Shown here: piece after piece, positions 7,843-15,510 of the stretch
Position numbering within the stretch: the stretch's first letter is position 1
How the letters are laid out: the number at the start of each line of letters is the position of its first letter
Assembly: GCF_007856155.1 (NCBI RefSeq)
Contig: NZ_CP042266.1
Span: 5,642,001 to 5,706,000 of the forward strand
Direction: 5' to 3'
Source of the DNA: Streptomyces qinzhouensis
GTDB taxonomy: Bacteria; Actinomycetota; Actinomycetes; Streptomycetales; Streptomycetaceae
Length of the DNA: 64,000 nt
Translations under genes and position numbers: made by a program
Notes under the pieces: model-generated
Told to the model about the DNA's origin: nothing
Database searches by the model: none
The model's input: the letters and a program-made list of their open reading frames with translations, nothing else

Positions 7843-8061
7843 ATGAGTACCCAGGCCGTCCGAGCGACGGACCCGTCCGTCCTGCGGGTCGAGAAGGGCC
7901 ACTGCGAGCCCGAGGAGCTGGCCGCGATCACCGCGGTGCTGCTGGCCCGTGCCGCCGCCGCGCCGCGGATCGCCGAGGGCGCCCACGGCCGTACCGCCGC
8001 CCCCTGGAGCCGCCCGGAGCGGCAGCGGGCCTTCCAGGTCTCCCACAGCTGGCAGGGCTGA
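7843..8061 (+). CDS. Acyl-CoA carboxylase epsilon subunit
   Basis: 72 residues from ATG at 7843 with GGAG 9 bases upstream. Actinobacterial acyl-CoA carboxylases carry this small epsilon subunit, which stimulates the alpha-beta complex. Family features are RVEKGHCEPEELAAITAVLL near the start, a short Ala-rich helix, and a C-terminal tryptophan-containing tail (RPERQRAFQVSHSWQG). Its place directly after pccB is the standard arrangement (AccE/PccE), and which name applies depends on the beta subunit's substrate. It is followed by a strong hairpin that ends the operon. Confidence 0.9.
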   Translation: MSTQAVRATDPSVLRVEKGHCEPEELAAITAVLLARAAAAPRIAEGAHGRTAAPWSRPERQRAFQVSHSWQG

Positions 8062-8089
8062 CCGCTCGTACAGCGCGAACGCCGTCGAA

Positions 8090-8124
8090 CGCCCCGGCCC
8101 CGGATCCGTCCGGGGGCCGGGGCG
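8090..8124 (+). terminator. Hairpin after the carboxylase epsilon gene
   Basis: CGCCCCGGCCCCGG (8090-8103) pairs with CCGGGGGCCGGGGCG (8110-8124) around a 6-base loop, 28 bases after the stop codon. Confidence 0.8.
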
Positions 8125-8165
8125 TTCGCGTACCCGGGACCGGTCCCGGCGGGGAAAAACACTGA

Positions 8166-8199
8166 GCCCCCGTACCCCTGCGGCGAGGGGGACGGGGGC
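8166..8199. terminator. Second hairpin between convergent operons
   Basis: GCCCCCGTACCCCT (8166-8179) pairs with AGGGGGACGGGGGC (8186-8199) with one mismatch. It lies between the plus-strand carboxylase operon and the 3' end of the minus-strand conservon, so it may work in both directions. Confidence 0.65.
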
Positions 8200-8236
8200 C
8201 GCGTACGTACGTCTTCACGGGCCGACTGCGGGCCGA

Positions 8237-8310
8237 CTGAGAACCGGCTGAGAACCGGCTGAGAACCGGCTGAGAACCGGCTGAGGACCGCTGCGGGCCG
8301 CTGCGGGCCG
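8237..8310. repeat. Tandem 11-bp repeats downstream of cvnD
   Basis: CTGAGAACCGG occurs four times head to tail (8237-8280), followed by decayed 10-bp versions CTGAGGACCG and CTGCGGGCCG twice. It is non-coding and lies just beyond the cvnD stop codon. Function unknown; probably a slippage-prone minisatellite. Confidence 0.9.
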
Positions 8311-8321
8311 GGAACCTGCTC

Positions 8322-8903
8322 CTACCGAAGCCGTGCCATGAGGGCGTGCTCGACGAGCGTGATGAGGGCGCTCTTCGCGTCCGCGCGGTGGCGTGCGTCG
8401 GTGGTGATGATGGGGGTGTCGGGTCCGATCTGGAGGGCTTCGCGGACTTCTTCGGGGGTGTAGGGCTGGTGTCCGTCGAAGCCGTTGAGGGCGATGACGA
8501 AGGGGAGGCCGCTGTTTTCGAAGTAGTCGACGGCGGGGAAGCAGTCGGCGAGGCGGCGGGTGTCGACGAGGACGACGGCGCCGATGGCGCCGCGGACGAG
8601 GTCGTCCCACATGAACCAGAAGCGGTCCTGTCCGGGGGTGCCGAACAGGTAGAGGATGAGGTCCTGGTCGAGGGTGATGCGGCCGAAGTCCATGGCGACG
8701 GTGGTGGTGGTCTTGTCGCCGGTGTGGGTGAGGTCGTCGATGCCGGCGGAGGCGCTGGTCATGACGGCTTCGGTACGCAGCGGGTTGATCTCCGAGACGG
8801 CGCCGACGAACGTGGTCTTACCCACGCCGAAGCCGCCCGCCACCACGATCTTCGCGCTGGTGGTTGAGCGAGGCGCGCCGCCGCTAGAGCTTGCGAAGTC
8901 CAC
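8322..8903 (-). CDS. cvnD: Conservon small GTPase-like protein CvnD (first conservon)
   Basis: 193 residues from GTG at 8903. CvnD is the Ras-like GTP-binding component of conservons, the membrane-linked signalling units of actinomycetes often compared to G-protein relays. Visible nucleotide-binding motifs are the P-loop GGFGVGKTTFVG (about residue 23), a switch region around TTVAMDFGRI, and FGTPGQDRFWFMW (G3-like, about 88). The usual NKxD G4 motif is replaced by ALNGFD. The start lies 20 bases inside the 3' end of cvnC, so translation is coupled. A 481-bp stretch is identical to the cvnD of the neighbouring conservon. By recalled synteny this conservon corresponds to S. coelicolor cvn2. Confidence 0.93.
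   Translation of the reverse strand: MDFASSSGGAPRSTTSAKIVVAGGFGVGKTTFVGAVSEINPLRTEAVMTSASAGIDDLTHTGDKTTTTVAMDFGRITLDQDLILYLFGTPGQDRFWFMWDDLVRGAIGAVVLVDTRRLADCFPAVDYFENSGLPFVIALNGFDGHQPYTPEEVREALQIGPDTPIITTDARHRADAKSALITLVEHALMARLR
8384..8864. repeat. 481-bp block identical to 14059-14539
   Basis: Reading both cvnD genes base by base gave no differences between 8384-8864 and 14059-14539, while the bases just outside differ. The copies lie in the same orientation, about 5.7 kb apart. Confidence 0.9.
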
Positions 8904-9675
8904 TGAGCACCCTTTCGAGCAGTGTCACGTCTGGCTGACCGCCGGCGGTGTCGTCCCCGCCGGGCTGGTGGATGGCGACGAGTCCGGCCTCTGCCAGGTC
9001 GGCGACGAGGATCCGGGCAACGCCGAGGGGAATGGAGAGCAGTGCCGAGATCTCGGCGACCGACTTGATCTCGAAGCACAACCGGCAGATCCGCTGATGC
9101 TCGGGCAACTGGCCCTGAAGCCTCGACGGATCCGCCACGGTACTGACCAGCGCCTCGATGGCGAGCTGGTAGCGCGGCCGGGTCCGGCCGCCCGTCATGG
9201 CGTACGGCCGGACCAGCGGACTGGGCCCGCCCTGTCCGGCCGTGGGCTCCGGCCGCCGGCGGCCCGGGGGCCGCTGCTGGTAGGGCCGGGGCTGGTAGGG
9301 CTGCTGGGCCGGGCCGGGCACACCCGGCCGCGGACCCGGCGGGCCGTAGCCGCCCTGCCGGTCGTGCTGATCATGCGGTTGGTGCGGCGGTTGGTGCGGT
9401 TGCTGGGGCTGTTGGGGCTGCTGCGGATCGTACGGCCCGGGACCACCCGCCTGCCGCGCACCGTACCGGGCATCGTGCGAAGGGTCGTACGAAGAGTTGT
9501 AGGAAGGGGGGTACGGCTGCCCGTACTGCTGCTGCTGCGGCTCGGGTGCGGACCACGAAGGACGGCCGTCCGCTCTGCCCGGTGCCGGGGGAAAGGGGTA
9601 GCCGTGGTGGGAGTGCTCGCCTTCAGGCTGCTGCGCACCGCCGTCATAAGGGCGTTCGCCCGGTGGTGTTGCCAC
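8884..9675 (-). CDS. cvnC: Conservon DUF742 protein CvnC (first conservon)
   Basis: 263 residues from GTG at 9675, which has GGAGGA 4 bases upstream; a start at 9732 would add 19 residues without such a site. CvnC proteins carry a DUF742 winged-helix-like domain and link the sensor ATPase to the GTPase. The conserved domain fills about the last 115 residues (LVRPYAMTGGRTRP, EHQRICRLC, LLSIPLGVARILVADLAEAG). In front of it is an unusually long tail of about 145 residues rich in Pro, Gln, Tyr and Gly, with QQPQQPHQPPHQP-type repeats. The paralogue at 14562-14963 has only about 20 such residues. It overlaps cvnD by 20 bases. Confidence 0.9.
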   Translation of the reverse strand: MATPPGERPYDGGAQQPEGEHSHHGYPFPPAPGRADGRPSWSAPEPQQQQYGQPYPPSYNSSYDPSHDARYGARQAGGPGPYDPQQPQQPQQPHQPPHQPHDQHDRQGGYGPPGPRPGVPGPAQQPYQPRPYQQRPPGRRRPEPTAGQGGPSPLVRPYAMTGGRTRPRYQLAIEALVSTVADPSRLQGQLPEHQRICRLCFEIKSVAEISALLSIPLGVARILVADLAEAGLVAIHQPGGDDTAGGQPDVTLLERVLSGLRKL

Positions 9676-9787
9676 GTTTCCTCCTCCGACTGCGCGTGCC
9701 GTTCGCTGTCCCTGTGGAGCCACTACTGCCACCGCACCCTAATGGTGCGGTGGCACAAGGGGCCCTGTCGGCCGGTCGGCTGACCGG

Positions 9788-10210
9788 TCAGTTGAGCAGA
9801 CTGCCCTGGAGTTCCGCCCGCAGGTCGGGGGTGAGCACATTGCCCGCCCGGTCCACCAGCAGGGCCATCTCGTAGCCCACCAGACCGATATCGGCCTCCG
9901 GGTGGGCCAGCACGGCCAGCGACGAACCGTCGGAAATGGACATGATGAAGAGGAAACCCCGCTCCATCTCGACGACCGTCTGGTTGACGGCACCGCCCTC
10001 GAAGATGCGGGAGGCACCCGCGGTCAGCGAGGTCAGTCCGGAAGCGACGGCCGCCAACTGGTCGGCACGGTCACGGGGGAAGCCGTCGGACATGGCCAGC
10101 AGGAGTCCGTCGGCGGAGACCACCACGGTGTGGGACACCCCGGGGGTGTTGTCCACGAAGTTGGTGATCAACCAGTTCAGATTCTGCGCCGCCTGGCTCA
10201 TCGGGCTCAC
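9788..10210 (-). CDS. cvnB: Conservon roadblock/LC7 protein CvnB (first conservon)
   Basis: 140 residues from GTG at 10210, one base after the cvnA stop and 6 bases from GGAG; an ATG at 10201 is the alternative. Roadblock/LC7 proteins act on small Ras-like GTPases, so CvnB is the expected partner or regulator of CvnD. The domain covers nearly the whole chain: NLNWLITNFVDNTPGVSHTV, VVSADGLLLAMSDGF, LTSLTAGASRIF, and the C-terminal strand pair ending LRAELQGSLLN. Parts of the coding sequence (for example around 9830-9895) are identical in the second conservon. It is the second gene of the cvnA-B-C-D operon. Confidence 0.93.
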   Translation of the reverse strand: MSPMSQAAQNLNWLITNFVDNTPGVSHTVVVSADGLLLAMSDGFPRDRADQLAAVASGLTSLTAGASRIFEGGAVNQTVVEMERGFLFIMSISDGSSLAVLAHPEADIGLVGYEMALLVDRAGNVLTPDLRAELQGSLLN

Positions 10211-10211
10211 A

Positions 10212-13200
10212 CTAACGCTCCTGGTTGTAGGTACTGCCCGGACCACCCTGGTGATCGTGGGTGGCCGGTCCGTTCGTGTCCGTTCCCGCGCTGCGCCCCC
10301 GCTGGACACCGCGGCGCAGATTGCTCAGCCTGCCACGAACGTCCTCCGGGGCGCGCGAGATCTGCGGAAGCCCGTGCTGAGGTGTCTCCTCCGCGGTGCC
10401 CTCGACGAGGTTGGCCTTGGGCACCCGGCGCGGCAGCCCGGACGAGGTGACCCCGCCCGCCTTCGGCTCCCGCAGCTTCTCCGCCCGCTGCCAGCGCTCG
10501 TCGTTGGCCGAGCGCCAGTCCTGCGCACCGCCGTCCGCGGCCCCGTTGCCGCTGTCGGTGACCGCCTCGGGCCCGGCGCCCTGCGGCGCCTGCGGAACCT
10601 GCTCCCCGGACGGCTGCCACTGCTGCGGCCGCTGCACGTCCTGCTCGGACCGCGGACGCGGTGCGCCGCGACGGGGCAGACCGGCGTCGGTCAGCTGGTG
10701 ACCGCTGCTCGGAGAAGGTCCCGGACGCTCGAAGCCTACGCTCTCCGCACCCGTGGTGGGGCCGCTGTGGCCGGATTCCGATTCGCCCCGGTACTCCTGT
10801 TCGTAACCGCCGGAAAGGGCGTTCGGTTCCGGCCAGTCGTCCTGCTGGGCCCGGGTGTTCCACGGGGTTGCCGACGGCTGCTCACCCGTCGCGGAATCCG
10901 GGAAGCCGGATTCCGGATAGCCGCCCGCCGGGTACTGGGGCTCATATGTCCCATGGGGCTGGGGGGACTCCGGCGAGGTTCCGGCTCCGGGGAACGCGGC
11001 GGCCTGATCGGGGGTCTCCCGGTAGACCGGCATCGGCTGGGTGTGGTGTGCCCCGCCGCCCTGGTAGCCGTCGGCCGGATAGCCGTCGTACGTCTGCTGC
11101 CCGGATCCGTAAGGAGCCGTACCGCCGCTCAGGTCGGGGGCCGGGAACGTGCCGGTGCTCCCGCCCTGGGCCGCATACGGGTCCGCGCCCGGGACCTGAC
11201 CCTGTCCCTGGATCTGGCCCTGTCCCTGGACCTGACCCTGGCCCGGGAACCCGCCCTGGGCGTAGCCGTCGAACGGCTGCTCCCCGGCGGGCTGCTGATA
11301 GCCCGGCGGCTGTTCGGCCGGCGGCTGGTGGGCGGACTGGGCCTCCAGCGCCGCGCGCCGTCCGCCGCGGGCCAGGGACCGGCCCACCGGGTCAAGACCG
11401 CGCCCGCCGGACTGCGGCTGCTCGTAACGCGAGTCGTCGAAACCGAGTTCGGCGGCGGTCCGCAGCGGTGCGGACGGGACCTGTGCCCGGTTCGGCCGGC
11501 TCTCCTGCTCGGGGATGATCCCCGAGACCGTGAAGTCGTCCTGGGGCGTCGGCTCGCCACCACCACCATGGGTGATCGCGTCCGGGAGCATCACAAGAGA
11601 CGTGGTGCCCGCCTGCTCGCCCGAGGGGCGCAGCTGGACCCGGATACCGTGCCGGTCCGCGAGCCGGCCGACCACGAACAGACCCATGCGCTGGGAGACC
11701 GAGGCGTCCACGGTCGGCGGGTTCGCCAGCTTGTGGTTGATGTCCGCGAAGTCCTCCGCGGTGAGCCCGATGCCCTTGTCGTGGATCTCGACCATGATCC
11801 GGCCGTCGGGCAGCCGGGTCGCGGTCACCCGGACCTTGGTCTGGGGGGAGGAGAACGTGGTGGCGTTCTCCAGCAGCTCCGCCAGCAGATGGACCAGGTC
11901 GGTGACCGACTGTCCGTGGATCTCGGTCTCCGGTACGCCGGAGAGCTCGATCCGCTCGTACGACTCCACCTCGGACGACGCCGCCCGCAGTACGTCGACC
12001 AGCGGCACCGGCTGGTTCCAGCGGCGGCCGGGCTCCTCGCCTGCGAGGACCAGGAGGTTCTCGCCGTTGCGGCGCATCCGGGTGGCCAGATGATCGAGCC
12101 GGAACAGACTCTCCAGCTGGTCCGGGTCGGCCTCGTTGTTCTCCAGCTCGGTGATCAGCCCGAGCTGACCCTCGATGAGCGACTGGTTGCGGCGGGAGAG
12201 ATTGGTGAAGATCGCGTTGACGTTGCCCCGCAGCATGGCCTGCTCGGCGGCGAGCCGGACGGCCTCGCGGTGGATCTGATCGAAGGCGCGGGCCACCTCG
12301 CCGATCTCGTCACGGGTGTCGATCGGGATCGGTTCGACCCGGGTGTCGACCCGGCCGGGCTCGGTCCTGGAGAGCTGGTCGACCAGGAGCGGCAGCCGCT
12401 GCTCGGCGATGGCGAAGGCGGCGGAGCGCAGTTCCCGCATCGACCGGCTCATCTGCCGGGCCACGGCACCGGCCAGTACGAAGGAGGCGAGCAGGGCGAT
12501 CACGACGATCGCGCCGTTGAGGATCGCGTCCCGGCGGGCGTCGGCGGAGATCGACGACGCCTCGGCCACCGCACGGTCCACCAGCTCGGTCTCGACCTGG
12601 AGATAGCCCTCGAACTTGGCGGTGGCGACGGCCGTCCACGTCCGGGGCGTGATGCCCGCGTTCGCGAGGTCCCGGGGCGCGGCCCCGCTGCCGATCCGCT
12701 GGGCCATTCCGCTGAAGACGGTGCCGTCCGGGCCCGCCGAGACGGCGGAGCCGGACTCCTGGAGCCGCTGGGCGCCCTGCTCGGCGGCCTTCCGCATCAG
12801 GGTCTTCAGCAGCTCGGCATCCGCCGACGTACCGCCGGACTGGAATTCGGCGATCGCTATCTGTTCCAGATAGTTGTACGAGTTGAACGCCGTGACCTGT
12901 TTGTCCCGGACGTTCTCGCGGCTGTTGGGGCGCACCAGGAGATGGATGCCGATGGACCGCTGCAGGGACGCCGCGGCCTTGGCCAGCTGAACCGCGTAAA
13001 CGGTCCTGCCGTAACTGGTGACATTGCCGGTGCCCAGACCCAGCTCATTGGCGAACGCCATCAGCGAGTGCTGGACCTGGACGTAACCCTGCTCGGTGCC
13101 GACCGGATCGGTCGCGGGCCGGTAGGCGTTCTCCCGCAGTTCGGCGAGGTTCTTCTCCTCGCCGCGGAAGATTTCCAGCCGGCGCTCCAGACCGTGCCCC

Positions 13201-13646
13201 TGGGGTATGTCCCGGGTGATGCGGTCGAACTTGGCCTTCGCCGCGTCCGTGGTGGCGCGCACCTTCTGCACGGCCTCGGTGGGTGTGGGCGACTTCAGCA
13301 GCGGCTCGGCGGTCAGATCCCGCTCGTTGAGGAGGGCCGCGCCGTACTCGGACGCGGCCCGCACGATCTTCGCCGTCTTCTCGGCGTCCTTGGCCTCGTC
13401 CCAGGTGTCGATCGACCCGCTCACCTGAATGCCGCCCATGAACAGCCCGACCAGTACGGGCAGCAACAGGATCGCGTTCAGCCGGGTCGGCACGGACCAG
13501 TTGCGCGGGGAGTACCGGCTGGTGCCACCGCCCGGGGCGGGGGAAGCGGGCTCCGGCTCCTCGCCGGGCGTCGCCTCCGCGCGCGACGGCGGGGTGAAAT
13601 TGCCCCGCGCCTGCTGCTCTGCGGAGCCTGTGCTGCTTCGCCTCAC
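10212..13646 (-). CDS. cvnA: Conservon sensor histidine-kinase-like ATPase CvnA (first conservon)
   Basis: 1144 residues, start near 13646. Order: basic cytoplasmic N-terminus, first membrane helix at about residues 57-77 (LNAILLLPVLVGLFMGG), an extracellular sensor domain of about 290 residues of the nitrate/nitrite-sensor type, second membrane helix at about 387-407, a HAMP-like linker, a dimerisation-like helix (RNGENLLVLAGEEPGRRW) and an HATPase_c domain (LLENATTFSSPQTKV N-box, HDKGIGL G-box, MGLFVVGRLA). The last 450 residues or so are disordered: Pro, Gly, Gln and Ser rich, with GQGQVQGQGQIQGQGQ repeats, ending in a conserved basic RGRLSNLRRGVQRGR motif. It heads the operon and would pass a membrane signal to CvnB-D. 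No cognate response regulator is nearby, as usual for conservons. Confidence 0.93.
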   Translation of the reverse strand: MRRSSTGSAEQQARGNFTPPSRAEATPGEEPEPASPAPGGGTSRYSPRNWSVPTRLNAILLLPVLVGLFMGGIQVSGSIDTWDEAKDAEKTAKIVRAASEYGAALLNERDLTAEPLLKSPTPTEAVQKVRATTDAAKAKFDRITRDIPQGHGLERRLEIFRGEEKNLAELRENAYRPATDPVGTEQGYVQVQHSLMAFANELGLGTGNVTSYGRTVYAVQLAKAAASLQRSIGIHLLVRPNSRENVRDKQVTAFNSYNYLEQIAIAEFQSGGTSADAELLKTLMRKAAEQGAQRLQESGSAVSAGPDGTVFSGMAQRIGSGAAPRDLANAGITPRTWTAVATAKFEGYLQVETELVDRAVAEASSISADARRDAILNGAIVVIALLASFVLAGAVARQMSRSMRELRSAAFAIAEQRLPLLVDQLSRTEPGRVDTRVEPIPIDTRDEIGEVARAFDQIHREAVRLAAEQAMLRGNVNAIFTNLSRRNQSLIEGQLGLITELENNEADPDQLESLFRLDHLATRMRRNGENLLVLAGEEPGRRWNQPVPLVDVLRAASSEVESYERIELSGVPETEIHGQSVTDLVHLLAELLENATTFSSPQTKVRVTATRLPDGRIMVEIHDKGIGLTAEDFADINHKLANPPTVDASVSQRMGLFVVGRLADRHGIRVQLRPSGEQAGTTSLVMLPDAITHGGGGEPTPQDDFTVSGIIPEQESRPNRAQVPSAPLRTAAELGFDDSRYEQPQSGGRGLDPVGRSLARGGRRAALEAQSAHQPPAEQPPGYQQPAGEQPFDGYAQGGFPGQGQVQGQGQIQGQGQVPGADPYAAQGGSTGTFPAPDLSGGTAPYGSGQQTYDGYPADGYQGGGAHHTQPMPVYRETPDQAAAFPGAGTSPESPQPHGTYEPQYPAGGYPESGFPDSATGEQPSATPWNTRAQQDDWPEPNALSGGYEQEYRGESESGHSGPTTGAESVGFERPGPSPSSGHQLTDAGLPRRGAPRPRSEQDVQRPQQWQPSGEQVPQAPQGAGPEAVTDSGNGAADGGAQDWRSANDERWQRAEKLREPKAGGVTSSGLPRRVPKANLVEGTAEETPQHGLPQISRAPEDVRGRLSNLRRGVQRGRSAGTDTNGPATHDHQGGPGSTYNQER

Positions 13647-13996
13647 TCGACCAACAACCTCTCGGCGCCGGCACCGGTACTGTGCCGTGTTTCGTTCTGA
13701 GCCGTACTACTGGGAAGTTCGTCGAATTTCAGCATGCGGACCGGGTCCGTTCCAAACAGTTGGAATCAGCCATTCCGGGTCGCCGAGCGGCACGATAAAA
13801 CGGGCATAAAGAGCGAGCCCTTTCAAAAGTTATGGTTTTCGTGAGCGCAGGGGCACCGGGTGACCGCATCGGGTGTCCGCAGGACCGTAATTCCATGTCG
13901 AAACGTTATGAACATGCGGGCGGACCGTGTCAAAGGACACAGCCCGCACCCGCTTGGTCAACCCGCTTGGTTACGACAACTACCGTATCCGGTCGT
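13647..13996. promoter_or_regulatory. 350-bp spacer between the two conservons
   Basis: No gene is seen. It holds the promoter region of the first conservon (reading leftward) and the 3' end of the second. It is clearly less GC-rich than its surroundings around 13680-13900 (runs such as CTTTCAAAAGTTATGGTTTTCG), as expected for a promoter. No inverted repeat strong enough to call a terminator was found by eye. Confidence 0.5.
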
Positions 13997-14581
13997 CTAC
14001 TTGAGCCGTGCCATGAGGGCGTGCTCGACGAGCGTGATGAGGGCGCTCTTCGCATCACCGCGGTGGCGTGCGTCGGTGGTGATGATGGGGGTGTCGGGTC
14101 CGATCTGGAGGGCTTCGCGGACTTCTTCGGGGGTGTAGGGCTGGTGTCCGTCGAAGCCGTTGAGGGCGATGACGAAGGGGAGGCCGCTGTTTTCGAAGTA
14201 GTCGACGGCGGGGAAGCAGTCGGCGAGGCGGCGGGTGTCGACGAGGACGACGGCGCCGATGGCGCCGCGGACGAGGTCGTCCCACATGAACCAGAAGCGG
14301 TCCTGTCCGGGGGTGCCGAACAGGTAGAGGATGAGGTCCTGGTCGAGGGTGATGCGGCCGAAGTCCATGGCGACGGTGGTGGTGGTCTTGTCGCCGGTGT
14401 GGGTGAGGTCGTCGATGCCGGCGGAGGCGCTGGTCATGACGGCTTCGGTACGCAGCGGGTTGATCTCCGAGACGGCGCCGACGAACGTGGTCTTACCCAC
14501 GCCGAAGCCGCCCGCCACCACGATCTTCGCGCTGGTGGTCGATCTCGGAGCCGTACCGCCGCTAGAGCTTGCGAAGTCCAC
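13997..14581 (-). CDS. cvnD: Conservon small GTPase-like protein CvnD (second conservon)
   Basis: 194 residues from GTG at 14581. It has the same domain layout as the other CvnD: P-loop GGFGVGKTTFVG, G3-like FGTPGQDRFWFMW, and no NKxD. The proteins differ at only a handful of positions: near residues 8-14 (TAPRSTT versus APRSTT), RHRGDAK versus RHRADAK, and a Lys instead of Arg at the end. 481 bp of the two genes are identical, far closer than the cvnA, cvnB or cvnC pairs, which suggests gene conversion or very strong selection. It overlaps cvnC by 20 bases. By recalled synteny this conservon corresponds to S. coelicolor cvn1. Confidence 0.93.
   Translation of the reverse strand: MDFASSSGGTAPRSTTSAKIVVAGGFGVGKTTFVGAVSEINPLRTEAVMTSASAGIDDLTHTGDKTTTTVAMDFGRITLDQDLILYLFGTPGQDRFWFMWDDLVRGAIGAVVLVDTRRLADCFPAVDYFENSGLPFVIALNGFDGHQPYTPEEVREALQIGPDTPIITTDARHRGDAKSALITLVEHALMARLK
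14059..14539. repeat. 481-bp block identical to 8384-8864
   Basis: This is the second copy of the shared cvnD block. Boundaries are marked by CATCACCG versus CGTCCG on one side and GGTGGTC versus GGTGGTT on the other. Confidence 0.9.
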
Positions 14582-14963
14582 TGAGCACCCTTTCGAGCAG
14601 TGTCACGTCCGGCGTACCGCCGGCGTCGCCGTTGCCCGGCTGGTGGATCGCCACCATGCCGGCCTCCGCCAGGTCGGCCACCAGGATCCGGGCCACGCCC
14701 AGCGGCATCGACAGCAGCGCCGACACCTCCGCGACCGACTTCACCTCACGGCACAGATGGCAGATCCGCTGGTGCTCGGGGAGCAGCCCCCCCAGCAGCG
14801 CGGGATCGGCGGTGGTGCTGACCAGGGCCTCGATGGCGAGCTGGTAGCGCGGCCGGGTCCGGCCGCCCGTCATGGCGTACGGGCGGACCAGCGGCTGGTC
14901 GCCATCCACTCCGTAGTCGGTTTGGACACCGTACGGATCGTGAGAGGCGGGTGGCGGGGTCAT
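14562..14963 (-). CDS. cvnC: Conservon DUF742 protein CvnC (second conservon)
   Basis: 133 residues from ATG at 14963, preceded by GGAGG with 4-base spacing; an upstream start at 15140 would overlap cvnB and lacks a site. It consists almost only of the DUF742 domain (LVRPYAMTGGRTRP, EHQRICHLC, LLSMPLGVARILVADLAEAG), without the long Pro/Gln tail of its paralogue. As part of cvnA-B-C-D it should connect the sensor kinase-like protein with the GTPase. The 124 bases between cvnB and this gene are wider than elsewhere in the operon and carry no recognisable feature. Confidence 0.92.
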   Translation of the reverse strand: MTPPPASHDPYGVQTDYGVDGDQPLVRPYAMTGGRTRPRYQLAIEALVSTTADPALLGGLLPEHQRICHLCREVKSVAEVSALLSMPLGVARILVADLAEAGMVAIHQPGNGDAGGTPDVTLLERVLSGLRKL

Positions 14964-15087
14964 GAGTCCTCCGGGCGGGACAGCAAGTGGGTGGCGTGCC
15001 GTCGGTGCGGCCGGTGGGGGCGGTGGCGACCGGGGCGGTGGCTGACGGGCGCGATGGCGCGGGCTGGGAGACCAGGAGCCTGGCTGA

Positions 15088-15510
15088 TCAGTGCAAGAGG
15101 CTTCCCTGGAGCTCTGCACGGAGATCCGGGGTGAGCACATTGCCCGCCCGGTCCACCAGCAGGGCCATCTCGTAGCCCACCAGACCGATATCGCACTCGG
15201 GGTGCGCCAGCACGGCCAGCGACGAACCGTCGGAGACGGACATCAGGAAGAGGAAACCCCGCTCCATCTCGACGACCGTCTGGCTGACGGTACCGCCCTC
15301 GAAGATGCGGGAGGCACCCGCGGTCAGCGAGGTCAGTCCGGAAGCGACCGCCGCCAGTTGATCGGCGCGATCACGCGGAAATCCTTCGGACATGGCCAGC
15401 AGAAGACCGTCGGCGGAGACCACCACCGTGTGGGACACCCCGGGGGTGTTGTCCACGAAGTTCGTGATCAACCAGTTCAGATTCTGCGCCGCCTGGCTCA
15501 TCGGGCTCAA
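15088..15510 (-). CDS. cvnB: Conservon roadblock/LC7 protein CvnB (second conservon)
   Basis: 140 residues if the TTG at 15510 is used. This TTG directly follows the cvnA TAG, lies 6 bases from GGAG, and matches the GTG position of the paralogue. The ATG at 15501 is the alternative (137 residues). It carries a full roadblock/LC7 domain with the same motifs as the other CvnB (VVSADGLLLAMSEGF, LTSLTAGASRIF); the two proteins differ at roughly ten positions. It is the expected partner of the CvnD GTPase and is part of the tightly packed cvnA-B-C-D operon. Confidence 0.92.
   Translation of the reverse strand: MSPMSQAAQNLNWLITNFVDNTPGVSHTVVVSADGLLLAMSEGFPRDRADQLAAVASGLTSLTAGASRIFEGGTVSQTVVEMERGFLFLMSVSDGSSLAVLAHPECDIGLVGYEMALLVDRAGNVLTPDLRAELQGSLLH

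Noticed and set aside
9936..13700. 1254-residue open frame on the plus strand opposite the first cvnA
   Set aside because: Antisense shadow of a GC-rich gene; the opposite strand encodes a complete kinase-like protein with all motifs, and this frame has none.
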